Source of the DNA: Corynebacterium sp.
GTDB taxonomy: Bacteria; Actinomycetota; Actinomycetes; Mycobacteriales; Mycobacteriaceae
Reading direction: 5' to 3'
NCBI RefSeq assembly: GCF_022712275.1
Contig: NZ_JALAGU010000002.1
Span: 15,961-79,960 of the forward strand
DNA length: 64,000 nucleotides
The translations under genes and the position numbers were made by a program. Under the pieces are notes generated by a model that was given only the letters and a program-made list of their open reading frames with translations, did no database searches and was not told where the DNA came from. Positions 52,489 through 63,821 of the stretch are shown one piece after another (the first letter of the stretch is position 1; the number at the start of each line of letters is the position of its first letter).

Positions 52489-53772
52489 ATGACCCCTACT
52501 CCATGGGCCGCGCCGGTCGCCCCGTCCCCCGTCACCGCCACCGTCTCTGTTCCGGGATCGAAGTCGATCACCAACCGGGCGCTGCTGTTGTCCGCACTCG
52601 CCGACGGCCCCTCCGAGATCACCGGAGCACTGCAGAGCCGCGACACGCAGCTGATGGCGGACGCCCTGCGGACCATGGGGACCACCGTCGTCACCGACGG
52701 AGACACCATCACCGTGACGCCGCGTGCACTGCACGGCGGTGAGGTCCAGTGCGGTCTCGCCGGAACGGTACTGCGCTTCCTGCCCGCCGTCGCCGCCCTG
52801 GCCGACGGTGACGTGTGGTTCCACGGCGACCGGGAGGCCCAGGCTCGTCCGATGGGCACCACCCTGGAGTCGCTCGAGGCCCTGGGCGCGACGGTCAAGG
52901 CCTCGGACGACCCGAGGAACCCGCTCCCCTTCGCTGTCACGGGCAACGGCGGGATCCGTGGTGGCGAGGTGCGCATCGACGCCTCGGCGTCCTCCCAGTT
53001 CGTCTCGGGACTGCTGCTCGCCGGTGCGCGCTTCGACGAGGGTGTCACCGTCGTCCATGTCGGGGGCGCCGTGCCCAGCCAGCCGCACATCGAGATGACC
53101 GTGGAGATGCTGCGCGACGCCGGTGTCACCGTGGACGTCAGCTTCAACCGTTGGACGGTCCACCCCGGCCCGGTCCGCGGACGCCACTGGGCCGTCGAGC
53201 CCGACCTGTCGAATGCCACCCCGTTCCTCTCCGCGGCTGCTGTCACCGGCGGCGAGGTGCGGGTGCGTGACTGGCCGGCGCAGACCACCCAGCCCGGCGA
53301 CCAGTTCCGCGCGGTGCTGGAGGACATGGGGGCGGCAGTCGACCTCGCCACGCACACCGGTGAGCTCATCGTCCGAGGCGCCGAGGGGGGTGCTCTCACC
53401 GGCATCACCTGGGACATGCACGATATCGGCGAGCTGACCCCCACCGTGGCCGCGCTGTGCGCCCTGGCGAAGGGACGCAGCCACCTCTACGGCATCGCCC
53501 ACCTGCGCGGTCACGAGACCGACCGGCTCGCCGCCCTGGAGGCGGAGCTGACCGGCCTGGGCTGCGGCGTCTCGCAGACCGCCGACGGTCTGGTGATCGA
53601 CCCGGCTCCGTTGCACGGGGGGCTGTGGCGCACCTACGCCGACCACCGGATGGCGACCGCCGGGGCGATCCTCGGCCTGGTCGTCGAGGGGGTGCAGGTC
53701 GAGGACATCACCACCACGACGAAGACGCTGCCCGGGTTCGAGACGCGCTGGGCACAGATGGTGGGAGCGTAG
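52489..53772 (+). CDS. aroA: 3-phosphoshikimate 1-carboxyvinyltransferase (EPSP synthase)
   Basis: Transfers enolpyruvyl from PEP to shikimate-3-phosphate on the way to chorismate. The 427 residues match the family. The N-terminal [11 protein letters not shown] has catalytic K25, the PEP-binding LAGTVLRF has Ala after Leu (the loop is NAGTAxR in many others), and the C-terminal [13 protein letters not shown] and YADHRMATA are present. The start MTPTPWAAP is set by the family and the -10 element. It overlaps nothing; rsgA starts 5 bp later and is probably co-transcribed. Confidence 0.95.
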   Translation: MTPTPWAAPVAPSPVTATVSVPGSKSITNRALLLSALADGPSEITGALQSRDTQLMADALRTMGTTVVTDGDTITVTPRALHGGEVQCGLAGTVLRFLPAVAALADGDVWFHGDREAQARPMGTTLESLEALGATVKASDDPRNPLPFAVTGNGGIRGGEVRIDASASSQFVSGLLLAGARFDEGVTVVHVGGAVPSQPHIEMTVEMLRDAGVTVDVSFNRWTVHPGPVRGRHWAVEPDLSNATPFLSAAAVTGGEVRVRDWPAQTTQPGDQFRAVLEDMGAAVDLATHTGELIVRGAEGGALTGITWDMHDIGELTPTVAALCALAKGRSHLYGIAHLRGHETDRLAALEAELTGLGCGVSQTADGLVIDPAPLHGGLWRTYADHRMATAGAILGLVVEGVQVEDITTTTKTLPGFETRWAQMVGA

Positions 53773-53777
53773 CGGAT

Positions 53778-54812
53778 ATGGGCCGGCGCCGTTACGACGA
53801 GTCCGATGTGAAGGTGCGTCCGGGGAAGGGGTCCCGACCGCGGACGAAGGACCGACCGTCCCACAAGGACGCCGAGACCGGCATGGTCGTGACGAAGGAC
53901 CGGGGACGCTGGGGCGTCGTCATCGACGGTGCGTCCCCGGACACTCCCCCGGCGATCTGCATGCGTGCCCGGGAGATGGGACGCACCGCCGTCGTCGTCG
54001 GCGACCGGGTCGCCGTAGTCGGAGACACCTCCGGTGCCGACGGGACCCTGGCCCGCATCGTGCGGTTGGAGGACCGGAAGACCGTGCTGCGCCGCACCGC
54101 CGATGACACGGACTCCTATGAGCGCGTCGTGGTCGCCAACGCCGACCAGCTGCTCATCGTCACCGCGGTCGCTGATCCACCGCCGCGCTCCGGGTTCGTC
54201 GAACGGGCACTGATCGCCGCCTTCGCCGGGGGCCTGACCCCGGTGATCTGCCTGACGAAGTCTGACCTGGCGGATCCGTCGGAGTTCGCCGCCGAGTTCG
54301 CCGACCTGGACGTACAGGTCGTGGTCTGCGGCCGGGACGATCCTCTGACCCCGGTCACCGATCTGGTGCGGGGTCACCTCACCGCACTGATCGGACACTC
54401 CGGTGTGGGCAAGTCCACCCTGGTCAACCGGCTGGTGCCGGACGCCGACCGGGCGACCGGCGTGGTCTCCGGGGTCGGCAAGGGACGTCACACCTCGACG
54501 CAGTCCGTCGCATTGCGGCTGCCCGGCAGGGACGGTGCCGACGGCGAGGACGCAACGCACGCCGGCTGGATCGTCGACACGCCAGGCATCCGGAGCTTCG
54601 GGCTGGCACATGTCGATCCGGAGACGGTCATCGGAGTCTTCGAGGACCTCCGTGACGTGGTGGAGGACTGCCCACGCGGCTGTACCCACGCCGGCCCGCC
54701 GGCTGATCCGGAATGTGCCCTCGACCAGCTCACCGGTGCGAGCGCCCGGCGCGTCACAGCGGTGCGCGTCCTGCTGGAGGCACTGCGGTCCAACAACGAG
54801 TGGGAGGTGTAG
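53778..54812 (+). CDS. rsgA: Ribosome small-subunit-dependent GTPase RsgA
   Basis: A 344-residue circularly permuted GTPase that checks late 30S assembly. The motifs appear in permuted order: G4 (CLTKSDL) first, then Walker A GHSGVGKST (206-214) and G3 DTPG. The C-terminal zinc knuckle CPRGCTHAGPPADPEC supplies C, C, H and C. An N-terminal OB-like domain precedes the GTPase, with a basic tail (MGRRRYDESDVKVRPGKGSR). It starts 5 bp after aroA, as in other corynebacteria and mycobacteria. Confidence 0.94.
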   Translation: MGRRRYDESDVKVRPGKGSRPRTKDRPSHKDAETGMVVTKDRGRWGVVIDGASPDTPPAICMRAREMGRTAVVVGDRVAVVGDTSGADGTLARIVRLEDRKTVLRRTADDTDSYERVVVANADQLLIVTAVADPPPRSGFVERALIAAFAGGLTPVICLTKSDLADPSEFAAEFADLDVQVVVCGRDDPLTPVTDLVRGHLTALIGHSGVGKSTLVNRLVPDADRATGVVSGVGKGRHTSTQSVALRLPGRDGADGEDATHAGWIVDTPGIRSFGLAHVDPETVIGVFEDLRDVVEDCPRGCTHAGPPADPECALDQLTGASARRVTAVRVLLEALRSNNEWEV

Positions 54813-54827
54813 CGGCGTCCTTCGTGA

Positions 54828-55405
54828 TCAGCGGGAGAGCTGTCGGAACTGCCGCACCGACAGCGGAACGGAAATGACGATGGTCAGTGCGGGCCAGATC
54901 AGTGCACCGGCCATCGCATGGCCGTCGATCCGGTAACCGGACCCGAGGACCTCCGCCCCCCGGCGAGTGGAAGAGTTCCCGGATCGCCGTCGCGGTGGAT
55001 GACACAGGATTCCAGGCGGCGATCGCTCCGAGCCGGCCCGGCATCATCTCCGGCGGAGTGAACACCGAGAAAATGAACACGAGCGGAAAAGCGACGGCGA
55101 AGAGCATTCCGGCGGTCTCCGTGTTGCTGATACACAGCCCCGGGAAGATTCCGACGAGGATCAGCGCCAGCCGGACCCAGAGCAGCAGAACGAACGCGAG
55201 AAGCGTCCCCCCCCCCACAGTTCACCGCCCGGTCGCCAACCGATGAGCAGGGCCACGATGGTGATGACCAGCAGATCCAGTGCCGCGCGGAGGATATCGG
55301 ACATCGGCATGGACCGGAACCGGTCCATGAAACCGAGGGCCATGGTCATCGCGGACATTCCGGGCATCGCGAACACTCCGGGCATCGCGAAATCGACGTA
55401 TCCCT
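54828..55405 (-). pseudogene. ABC-2 type drug efflux permease (DrrB-like), N-terminus deleted and frameshifted twice
   Basis: Three frames carry consecutive pieces of one permease: GYVDFAMPGVFAMPGMS and RFRSMPMSDILRAALDLLVI; then, after a 10-base G run (55207-55216 on the + strand as C), LAFVLLLWVRLALILVGIF, VFTPPEMMPGRLGAIAAWNP and ATAIRELFHSPGG; then, after a C6 run near 54956-54961, VLGSGYRIDGHAMAGALIWP to QFRQLSR and stop. This is the usual ABC-2 permease C-terminal two-thirds. The first ~90 residues and the ATPase gene that should precede it are missing. It is clearly non-functional. Confidence 0.85.
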
Positions 55406-55411
55406 CCCCCG

Positions 55412-55908
55412 CGCCCTGTACCTGACCCACCCCTGGACCATCCGGACCAACTGGAACCGCCCTGTACTCGGCCCCTCAAGCATGGATGACCTCGAACTGT
55501 TCATCGAGGGGCCCTGCACCTCCCCCCTGAGCGACCGGGAGATCATGAACCTGGTGACCTCCATCGACTCATATGTCCGACTCATATGTCCTGGGTGCGG
55601 TCCGTCAGCAACTCCAGTGGACCGGTGCCGCGGTCGAGTCCGGGATGCCCGACGAGGAGTACCGGGAGACCCAGAGCGACTTCCTCGGGACGCAGCTGAC
55701 GTCCGGACGGTTCCCCCACCAGGCATCACTGGATGCCGATGCCTTAGACGCCACATGGGACGCCGGTTTCGACTTCGGACTGCAACTCATCATCCACCAC
55801 GGCGTCGAGGGAATCATCTCCTCCCGAGCCGGAGCTCAGCAGCCTCCGGCACCATGCCGCCCCACGGCATATCCCCAGCAGATCCGGTCCGCCACCATAT
55901 TTGATTAG
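55412..55908 (+). pseudogene. TetR-family regulator, DNA-binding domain deleted, frameshifted by a 13-bp duplication
   Basis: The frame ALYLTHPWTIRTNWNRPVLG, SSMDDLELFIEG and DREIMNLVTSIDSY is the start of a TetR C-terminal ligand-binding domain. It is broken at 55566-55591 and continues in another frame with VLGAVRQQLQWTGAAVESG, DALDATWDAGFDFGLQLII. Removing one copy of the 13-bp repeat restores one frame exactly. No helix-turn-helix precedes it: sequence just upstream belongs to the divergent permease remnant. This was probably the regulator of the lost ABC efflux operon. Confidence 0.85.
55566..55591 (+). repeat. 13-bp tandem duplication that breaks the TetR gene
   Basis: The unit gactcatatgtcc occurs twice in direct succession. 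Thirteen is not a multiple of three, so the second copy shifts the frame; with one copy the reading is SIDSYVLGAVRQ, which is the expected family sequence. Confidence 0.92.
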
Positions 55909-55915
55909 GTCAATA

Positions 55916-55944
55916 TTGCAGAATCTCAAAAGTGAGTGCATAAT
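55916..55944 (+). promoter_or_regulatory. Promoter and candidate operator of furA-katG, leaderless
   Basis: TTGCAG (-35), a 17-bp spacer and CATAAT (-10) are followed after 7 nt by the ATG at 55952, so the mRNA is probably leaderless. The spacer contains the inverted repeat CTCA-AAAG-TGAG, and a TCAATATTGCA near-palindrome overlaps the -35. Either could be bound by FurA, which is normally autoregulated. Confidence 0.65.
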
Positions 55945-55951
55945 GGGTCCC

Positions 55952-56449
55952 ATGCGCACAGAACCGACTGACACCTGGGCCGACCGCGTGCGGAATGCGG
56001 GACTTCGGGCGACCCCGGGACGCCTCGCCGCCCTGGGCTACATCGACGCCCACCCGCACAGCTCCGCCGCCGAGGTGCACGCCGGTATCTGTACGGAGCT
56101 TCCGTCGATCTCCATGCAGTCCGTCCACAATGTCGTGAACGATCTGAGCGCACACGGCGTCCTCCGCCGTATCGACCTGCCCGGCGCCACCGGCGCACGC
56201 TACGAGACAGACACCGACGACAACCACCACCACATCCAGTGCGTGGTCTGCGGTCGTCTGGAGGATGTCGAGTGCGTCATCGGTGAGGCCCCGTGCCTCA
56301 CCCCCAGTGACACGCACGGCATGAGCACCATCCTCTCCGCGGAAATCACGTTCCGGGCCGTCTGCGACGACTGTGCCGCCCGCGAAGGGATCCGACCGCC
56401 GGCCGACCACCGGCATTCAACACACCACGCAACACCCACTTCCCGTTGA
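55952..56449 (+). CDS. furA: Fur-family regulator FurA
   Basis: A 165-residue metalloregulator. The N-terminal winged helix (GLRATPGRLAALGYIDAHPH, SISMQSVHNVVNDLSAHGVL in pieces) is followed by metal sites: the His-rich DDNHHHIQCVVC with one CxxC and a second CDDC near the C-terminus. Directly before katG, it is the FurA type that represses catalase-peroxidase and responds to peroxide. I chose the ATG at 55952 because it fits the leaderless promoter; an in-frame ATG at 55943 lies within the -10 element. Confidence 0.92.
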   Translation: MRTEPTDTWADRVRNAGLRATPGRLAALGYIDAHPHSSAAEVHAGICTELPSISMQSVHNVVNDLSAHGVLRRIDLPGATGARYETDTDDNHHHIQCVVCGRLEDVECVIGEAPCLTPSDTHGMSTILSAEITFRAVCDDCAAREGIRPPADHRHSTHHATPTSR

Positions 56450-56482
56450 ACCACTCTGCGGTAACAGACCAGGAGAAACACC

Positions 56483-58729
56483 ATGACTGACACGACCACC
56501 GGCTGCCCCGTCATCCACGGGGGCTCCGGCGAGCCCGCACCGGGCCCGACCAACGACCGCCTCGTCCTCCCCACCGAGGGAAACCCCAACCAACAGTGGT
56601 GGCCGAAGCGCCTCAACCTGCACCTGCTCGCGCACAACCCGCAGGAGATCCGGCCCACCGACCCTGACTTCGACTACGTCGCCGCCTTCGAGCAGCTCGA
56701 TCTCCCCGAGGTCAAGAAGGACATCGAAGAGGTCCTCACCACCTCGAAGCCCTGGTGGCCCGCCGACTTCGGCAACTACGGTCCACTGATCATCCGTATG
56801 GCCTGGCACGCCGCCGGCACCTACCGTGCCTCCGACGGCCGCGGTGGCGCCGGCACCGGTCAGCAGCGCTTCGCCCCGCTCAACAGCTGGCCCGACAACG
56901 GCGGCCTCGACAAGGCCCGCCGCGTCCTCTGGCCCGTCAAGAAGAAGTACGGCAAGTCCCTGTCCTGGGGAGACCTCATGGTGCTCGCCGGCAACGTCGC
57001 CCTGGAGAACATGGGCTTCGAGACCTTCGGCTACAGCGGTGGCCGCGAGGATGTCTGGGAGCCGGAGAACGTGTTCTGGGGTACGGAGTCCGACTGGCTC
57101 GGCACGGACGCCCGCTACAGCGGCACCAACGAGACCACCCGTGAGCTGCAGAAGCCGTTCGGCGCGACCACCATGGGCCTGATCTACGTCAACCCGGAGG
57201 GCCCGGAGGGCAACCCGGACCCGGCCGCCGCCGCCCACGACATCCGTGAGACCTTCCACCGGATGAACATGGACGACGAAGAGACCGTCGCCCTGATCGC
57301 CGGTGGCCACACCTTCGGCAAGACCCACGGTGCCGCCCCCGACACCGAGGAGAACGTCGGCCCGGATCCCGAGGGCGCCCCGCTGCACCGCCAGGGTCTC
57401 GGCTGGCAGAACTTCCACGGCACCGGCAAGGGTGACGACCAGATCACCTCCGGCCTGGAGGTCACCTGGACCTACCACCCGACCCGTTGGGACAACGAGT
57501 TCTTCCACATCCTCTTCGCCTACGAGTGGGAGCCGGTCCGCGGCGAGGGCGGTCACTGGCACTACCGTCCGAAGGACAACGGCGGTGCCGACATGGTGCC
57601 GATGGCGCACTCCGACGGACGCCGTGAGCCCCGCATGCTCACCACCGACATCTCGCTGCGCGTCGACCCGGCCTACGAGAAGATCTCCCGGAAGTTCAAG
57701 GATGACCAGGCTGCCTTCAGCGCCGCCTTCGCCCGCGCATGGTTCAAGCTGACCCACCGCGACATGGGCCCGGTCTCCCGCTACGTCGGCCCCGAGGTCC
57801 CCTCGGAGACCTTCGTCTGGCAGGATCCGCTGCCCGAGGCCACCGGTGAACAGATCACCGCCACGGACGTCGCCGAGCTCAAGCAGGCCGCTCTGGACTC
57901 CGGTCTGTCGGCCGCCCGCCTGGTGTCCACCGCGTGGTCCTCCGCCTCGAGCTTCCGCTCCACCGACAAGCGCGGTGGCGCCAACGGTGCACGTATCCGC
58001 CTGGAGCCGCAGCGCAGCTGGGAAGTCAATGAGCCTGCCGAGCTGGCGAAGGCGCTCGACATCCTCGAGTCCGTGCGCGCCGAGTTCAACGAGAACCACG
58101 CCCCGCGCGAGGTCTCGCTGGCCGACCTCATCATCATCGCCGGCAACGCCGCAGTCGAGAAAGCGGCCGCCGAGGCAGGGCGCACGGTCGAGGTGCCGTT
58201 CACCCCGGGGCGTGTCGACGCTAGCCAGGAACAGACCGACGTGGACTCCTTCGGCTTCCTCGAGCCCGAGGCCGACGGCTTCCGCAACTGGCAGAGCGCG
58301 TCCCTGGACTACCCGGCCGAGCACCTGCTGGTCGACAAGGCTGCGCTGCTGGGCCTCACCGCCCCGCAGATGACCGCCCTGGTCGGCGGCCTGCGTGTCC
58401 TCGGCGCGAACCACGGCGGTTCCACCGACGGTGTCCTCACCGACCGTCCCGGTGTGCTGAGCAACGACTTCTTCGTCAACCTGCTCACCCTGGGTAACGA
58501 GTGGACCCCGAAGGACGCCGACCCCGGCCACTACACCTGCACCGACGGTGAGACCGGCGAGGAACTCTGGACCGGTACCCGTGCCGACCTGGTGTTCTCC
58601 TCGAACTCCGAGCTGCGTGCACTGGCCGAGGTCTACGCCTCCGACGACGCCGCCGACAAGTTCGTCGACGACTTCGTCACCGCCTGGGCGCAGGTCACTG
58701 AAGCTGACCGCTTCGACCTGCACCGCTAG
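56483..58729 (+). CDS. katG: Catalase-peroxidase KatG
   Basis: A 748-residue heme enzyme that removes hydrogen peroxide. Distal R105, W108 and H109 (RMAWHAAG), proximal H276 ([10 protein letters not shown]) and the Met-Tyr-Trp adduct residues W108, Y235 and M261 are all present, so catalase activity is expected. The C-terminal half is the usual degenerate duplication. AGGAG lies 7 nt upstream. It follows furA by 33 bp. Many corynebacteria instead carry a monofunctional katA, so the pair may be accessory in this lineage. Confidence 0.97.
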   Translation: MTDTTTGCPVIHGGSGEPAPGPTNDRLVLPTEGNPNQQWWPKRLNLHLLAHNPQEIRPTDPDFDYVAAFEQLDLPEVKKDIEEVLTTSKPWWPADFGNYGPLIIRMAWHAAGTYRASDGRGGAGTGQQRFAPLNSWPDNGGLDKARRVLWPVKKKYGKSLSWGDLMVLAGNVALENMGFETFGYSGGREDVWEPENVFWGTESDWLGTDARYSGTNETTRELQKPFGATTMGLIYVNPEGPEGNPDPAAAAHDIRETFHRMNMDDEETVALIAGGHTFGKTHGAAPDTEENVGPDPEGAPLHRQGLGWQNFHGTGKGDDQITSGLEVTWTYHPTRWDNEFFHILFAYEWEPVRGEGGHWHYRPKDNGGADMVPMAHSDGRREPRMLTTDISLRVDPAYEKISRKFKDDQAAFSAAFARAWFKLTHRDMGPVSRYVGPEVPSETFVWQDPLPEATGEQITATDVAELKQAALDSGLSAARLVSTAWSSASSFRSTDKRGGANGARIRLEPQRSWEVNEPAELAKALDILESVRAEFNENHAPREVSLADLIIIAGNAAVEKAAAEAGRTVEVPFTPGRVDASQEQTDVDSFGFLEPEADGFRNWQSASLDYPAEHLLVDKAALLGLTAPQMTALVGGLRVLGANHGGSTDGVLTDRPGVLSNDFFVNLLTLGNEWTPKDADPGHYTCTDGETGEELWTGTRADLVFSSNSELRALAEVYASDDAADKFVDDFVTAWAQVTEADRFDLHR

Positions 58730-58764
58730 TAGGGCTGACCGGGCCCGACCACCCGGTCACACTG

Positions 58765-58805
58765 AACCCCCGCCGGCAGGATCTTCTCCTGGACCGGCAG
58801 GGGTT
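58765..58805 (+). terminator. Terminator of furA-katG
   Basis: Arms AACCCC-GCCGG and CCGGC-GGGGTT form a long hairpin with an internal CAGGA/TCCTG pairing, 35 bp past the stop codon. It also separates katG from the converging DUF6912 gene. Confidence 0.75.
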
Positions 58806-58839
58806 CTGCTGTGTCGGCAGAGGACCCGGCGTCAAGGGA

Positions 58840-59352
58840 CTAGAGCAGGTCCACCAGGACGCCGAGTTCCTTCGAGTCGTACCAGCTCATGAGGTTGTCC
58901 TCGCAGTCACCGAGCGTGATTTCGGCGTCCTCGTCCCCCAGATCGGCGGCGTCGACGACCTCGATGGCCGCAGCCGTCGCCGGCTCATTGCCCTCGTCGT
59001 CGACATGGATCGCCACGAGCTGTGAGGTCTCCAGCAGCGCCGGGAACACGTCCACGACCGCCTCCCCCTTCTCCGCGTTCGCCGTCACCGACTCCTCGGG
59101 CAGGTCAGCGGAGATCACCACACGTCGGTGCGGGAACTTCTCCTCCCCACCGGCAGTCAGCAGGCGCAGTGAGGCCCGCGACGCCTCCAGGAACGCGTGG
59201 TACTCGATCTCCTCGTCGTCACCGGCGGTGAAGAACTCCCGCAGTGCCGGGGTCAGGGAGAAGCCGACACCGGAGCGCACCGGCATCTTCCCCTCTTTGG
59301 CGAGGGTTCCGAGCATGTCGAAGGTGGCAGGCAGGTAGACGCGCACGCTCAT
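58840..59352 (-). CDS. DUF6912 family protein
   Basis: A 170-residue acidic protein (MSVRVYLPATFDMLGTLAKEG start; VVISADLPEESV; AIEVVDAADLGDEDAEI). The first lines fit the small actinobacterial family DUF6912, of unknown function. Its ATG lies 2 bp after the HAD hydrolase stop, so the two are co-translated. No signal peptide or membrane segment is seen. Confidence 0.8.
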   Translation of the reverse strand: MSVRVYLPATFDMLGTLAKEGKMPVRSGVGFSLTPALREFFTAGDDEEIEYHAFLEASRASLRLLTAGGEEKFPHRRVVISADLPEESVTANAEKGEAVVDVFPALLETSQLVAIHVDDEGNEPATAAAIEVVDAADLGDEDAEITLGDCEDNLMSWYDSKELGVLVDLL

Positions 59353-59354
59353 GG

Positions 59355-59774
59355 TCAGAAGGTCCCTTCGAGACCGAGCAGGCCGGTGATCTCGACGATC
59401 GCCCGGTCGAACTGCTGGTAGTACACGCCGATGAGGCCGGCCTCGACAGCACCCTTGATGTTGAGGATCGAGTCGTCGATGAGGATGCAGTCTTTGACTG
59501 CCACGTCCAGACGCTCGGCGGTGATCCGGAAGATCCGCGGGTCCGGCTTGTCCACCCCGACCTCGCCGGAGAGGACGACCGTGTCCACGTAACCGGCCTC
59601 CTGCCAGCTGCGGATCGGGTCGGCGGCGGGACCCCCCGGATCGTTGGAGAGGATGGCAGTGCCGTAGCCGGCGTCCTTGGCGGCGGTGAGGACCTTGCGC
59701 CAGCGTCGCCGGTCCTCCTCCGCCCCGTCGAGGACGCCACAGTAGTCCACAATCAGTGCTCGCATACCCGTCAT
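59355..59774 (-). CDS. HAD-like hydrolase
   Basis: A 139-residue protein with HAD motifs: IVDYCGVLDG (nucleophile Asp), TAILSNDPGG (motif II Ser/Thr region), VDKPDPRIF (motif III Lys) and CILIDDSILNI (motif IV DD). There is no cap domain, which explains the short length. The residue two after the nucleophile is Cys, where phosphatases of the family have Asp as general acid, so phosphatase activity is doubtful. ATG starts at 59774 and 59765 are both possible. It is coupled to the DUF6912 gene. Confidence 0.82.
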   Translation of the reverse strand: MTGMRALIVDYCGVLDGAEEDRRRWRKVLTAAKDAGYGTAILSNDPGGPAADPIRSWQEAGYVDTVVLSGEVGVDKPDPRIFRITAERLDVAVKDCILIDDSILNIKGAVEAGLIGVYYQQFDRAIVEITGLLGLEGTF

Positions 59775-59811
59775 TGTGCCACGTCCCCTCCCCCTGCCGC
59801 CCGTCACGGTC

Positions 59812-59817
59812 TAGGAT
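59812..59817 (+). promoter_or_regulatory. -10 element of the Rv3235-like gene, leaderless start
   Basis: TAGGAT ends 6 nt before the ATG at 59824, with no ribosome binding site between. Confidence 0.5.
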
Positions 59818-59823
59818 GTGGCC

Positions 59824-60384
59824 ATGGGGACCTCGGGGAAGACATCCACGGAAGTGACCGCCGCGCACACCGCACCGTTGCCGGGCATGGTGTACCTGCG
59901 CCGCCCCGCCGGTGCCGCGACCGTCCGGACTGCCCGGGCCGACCGGGCCGACATGCCGGGTGCCGATGCCGCGACAACGTCGCGGGGCACCCGGCCGACC
60001 GAGGCTGACGGCGTGCTCTCAGGAACGGACGGGACCACTCCGGCGAGGGCCGCGGCGACCGCGGAGATCACCCGGCTGCTGCGCCTGTGGCTGGAGGCCT
60101 TCGACGGACGGCGTCCGGTCACCGCCCTGCGCCGTGGCCCCTTCTCCCCCGCTGTCCTGGACGACCTGCGGGCCCTGATCCGGGAGTCGCTGGACGCCAC
60201 CAGGACAGATACAGCGCCAGGATCCACCCCGTCCCGGCTACTGCGTGTGCACCTTCCCCCGTCGCACCACCGCCGGCTGTCCTTCACCGCCAGTGTGGCG
60301 GTCAGTGGGCGGGTACGCGCTCTCGTCGGTCATCTGGGCCGCCACGACTCGCGTTGGCGGGTCGAGAGCGTCACCCTGGTCTGA
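59824..60384 (+). CDS. Rv3235 family protein
   Basis: A 186-residue protein. The N-terminal ~85 residues are disordered and Ala/Thr/Arg-rich. The C-terminal part (EITRLLRLWLEAFDGRRPV, LRRGPFSPAVLDDL, VSGRVRALVGHLGRHDSRWR in pieces) is the conserved Rv3235 domain of actinobacteria. Function unknown; it is repeatedly found next to secA1. I chose the ATG at 59824 because of the leaderless-type -10; a GTG two codons earlier is in frame. It converges with secA with only 10 bp between the stops. Confidence 0.8.
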   Translation: MGTSGKTSTEVTAAHTAPLPGMVYLRRPAGAATVRTARADRADMPGADAATTSRGTRPTEADGVLSGTDGTTPARAAATAEITRLLRLWLEAFDGRRPVTALRRGPFSPAVLDDLRALIRESLDATRTDTAPGSTPSRLLRVHLPPSHHRRLSFTASVAVSGRVRALVGHLGRHDSRWRVESVTLV

Positions 60385-60394
60385 CCACCGGGGA

Positions 60395-62953
<2,559 letters not shown>

Positions 62954-63018
62954 GTGCTGCCTGTCCTTCTGTTGCCGGTTGAGCGGGATGAAGCGCTGTA
63001 GAGCGTAGTCAAACCGTC

Positions 63019-63024
63019 AGTATA
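63019..63024 (-). promoter_or_regulatory. Possible -10 element of secA
   Basis: TATACT on the minus strand lies about 65 bp upstream of the secA start and past the hpf terminator. No convincing -35 accompanies it at 16-18 bp. Confidence 0.35.
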
Positions 63025-63093
63025 GCGGCCACCGTCCCTCCCGCGCCCGTGCCGTGACAGTTTCACCCCGCCTCGTCCCCCTGACACACGGAA

Positions 63094-63125
63094 GTCCCGG
63101 CTGACGCGGGTGCGTCAACCGGGAC
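63094..63125 (-). terminator. Terminator of hpf
   Basis: The hairpin GTCCCGGTTGACGC / GCGTCAGCCGGGAC has a 4-nt loop and one wobble and lies 15 bp past the stop codon. It is followed by TTCCGTG. Confidence 0.8.
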
Positions 63126-63140
63126 AGTCAGGTCAGTGAG

Positions 63141-63821
63141 CTACTCGCCGGGGCCGGTGACAGGTGCCTTCAGGGCGATGAGACCGTAGTCGTAGCCGTG
63201 GCGGCGGTAGACCACGGAGGGCTTCCCGGTCTCCTCGTTGACGAAGAGGAAGAAGTCGTGCCCGACGAGCTCCATCTCGCTCAGCGCCTCGTCGACGCTG
63301 ATCGGGGTGGCGGGGTGTTCCTTCTCACGGACGACCTGACCGGGGAGGAACTGGTCGGCGTAGGGGTCGACGTCGAAGGGCCCCGGGGTCTCCTGGGCCT
63401 TCTCCGCCTCCTGGACGAGCTCCGCGGTGGCTTCGCCGACGGACACCGGCGCACGGTGACCGGACAGCGAGATCTTGCGACGGGCCTTGACCTTGCGCAG
63501 GGAGCGCTCCATCTTCGCGACAGCGGCCTCGAGGGCGGCGTAGAAGGAGTCCTCCTTCGCCTCGGCGCGGGCGATGTGGCCCTTACCGCTGGCGGTGATC
63601 TGGATGCGGTCGGACTCGTCGGCACGACGCGGGTTGCGTTCGTGCTGGAGCTCGACGTGGAAGTAGGTGAGGGTCGGGTCGAGGCGCTCCACCTTGGCGA
63701 GCTTCTGGTTCACCCGTTCGGCGAAGTGCTCGGGAATCTCGACGTTCCGACCTGTGATCTCGACCTGGGTCTCCGGGGCGACAGTGCCCTCAGCTGCGGT
63801 GGTCTGCTCGTTGACAGCCAT
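63141..63821 (-). CDS. hpf: Long-form ribosome hibernation promoting factor
   Basis: A 226-residue protein. The N-terminal domain (about 20-125: VEITGRNVEIPEHFAERV, AEAKEDSFYAALEAAVAKMER, LRKVKARRKIS) binds in the 30S decoding channel. The C-terminal domain (HDFFLFVNEETGKPSVVYRRHGYDYGLI, in pieces) dimerises two 70S ribosomes into 100S. The long form is the usual one in actinobacteria. The ATG at 63819-63821 has GGGAGG 6 nt upstream; a longer frame upstream has no support. The rest of the window to 64000 shows no gene start. Confidence 0.93.
   Translation of the reverse strand: MAVNEQTTAAEGTVAPETQVEITGRNVEIPEHFAERVNQKLAKVERLDPTLTYFHVELQHERNPRRADESDRIQITASGKGHIARAEAKEDSFYAALEAAVAKMERSLRKVKARRKISLSGHRAPVSVGEATAELVQEAEKAQETPGPFDVDPYADQFLPGQVVREKEHPATPISVDEALSEMELVGHDFFLFVNEETGKPSVVYRRHGYDYGLIALKAPVTGPGE

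Noticed and set aside
55482..55904. A complete small gene starting at the ATG within the TetR remnant
   Set aside because: The frame begins in the middle of the ligand-binding domain and turns into Arg/Pro-rich noise after the 13-bp duplication, so it is a pseudogene fragment.
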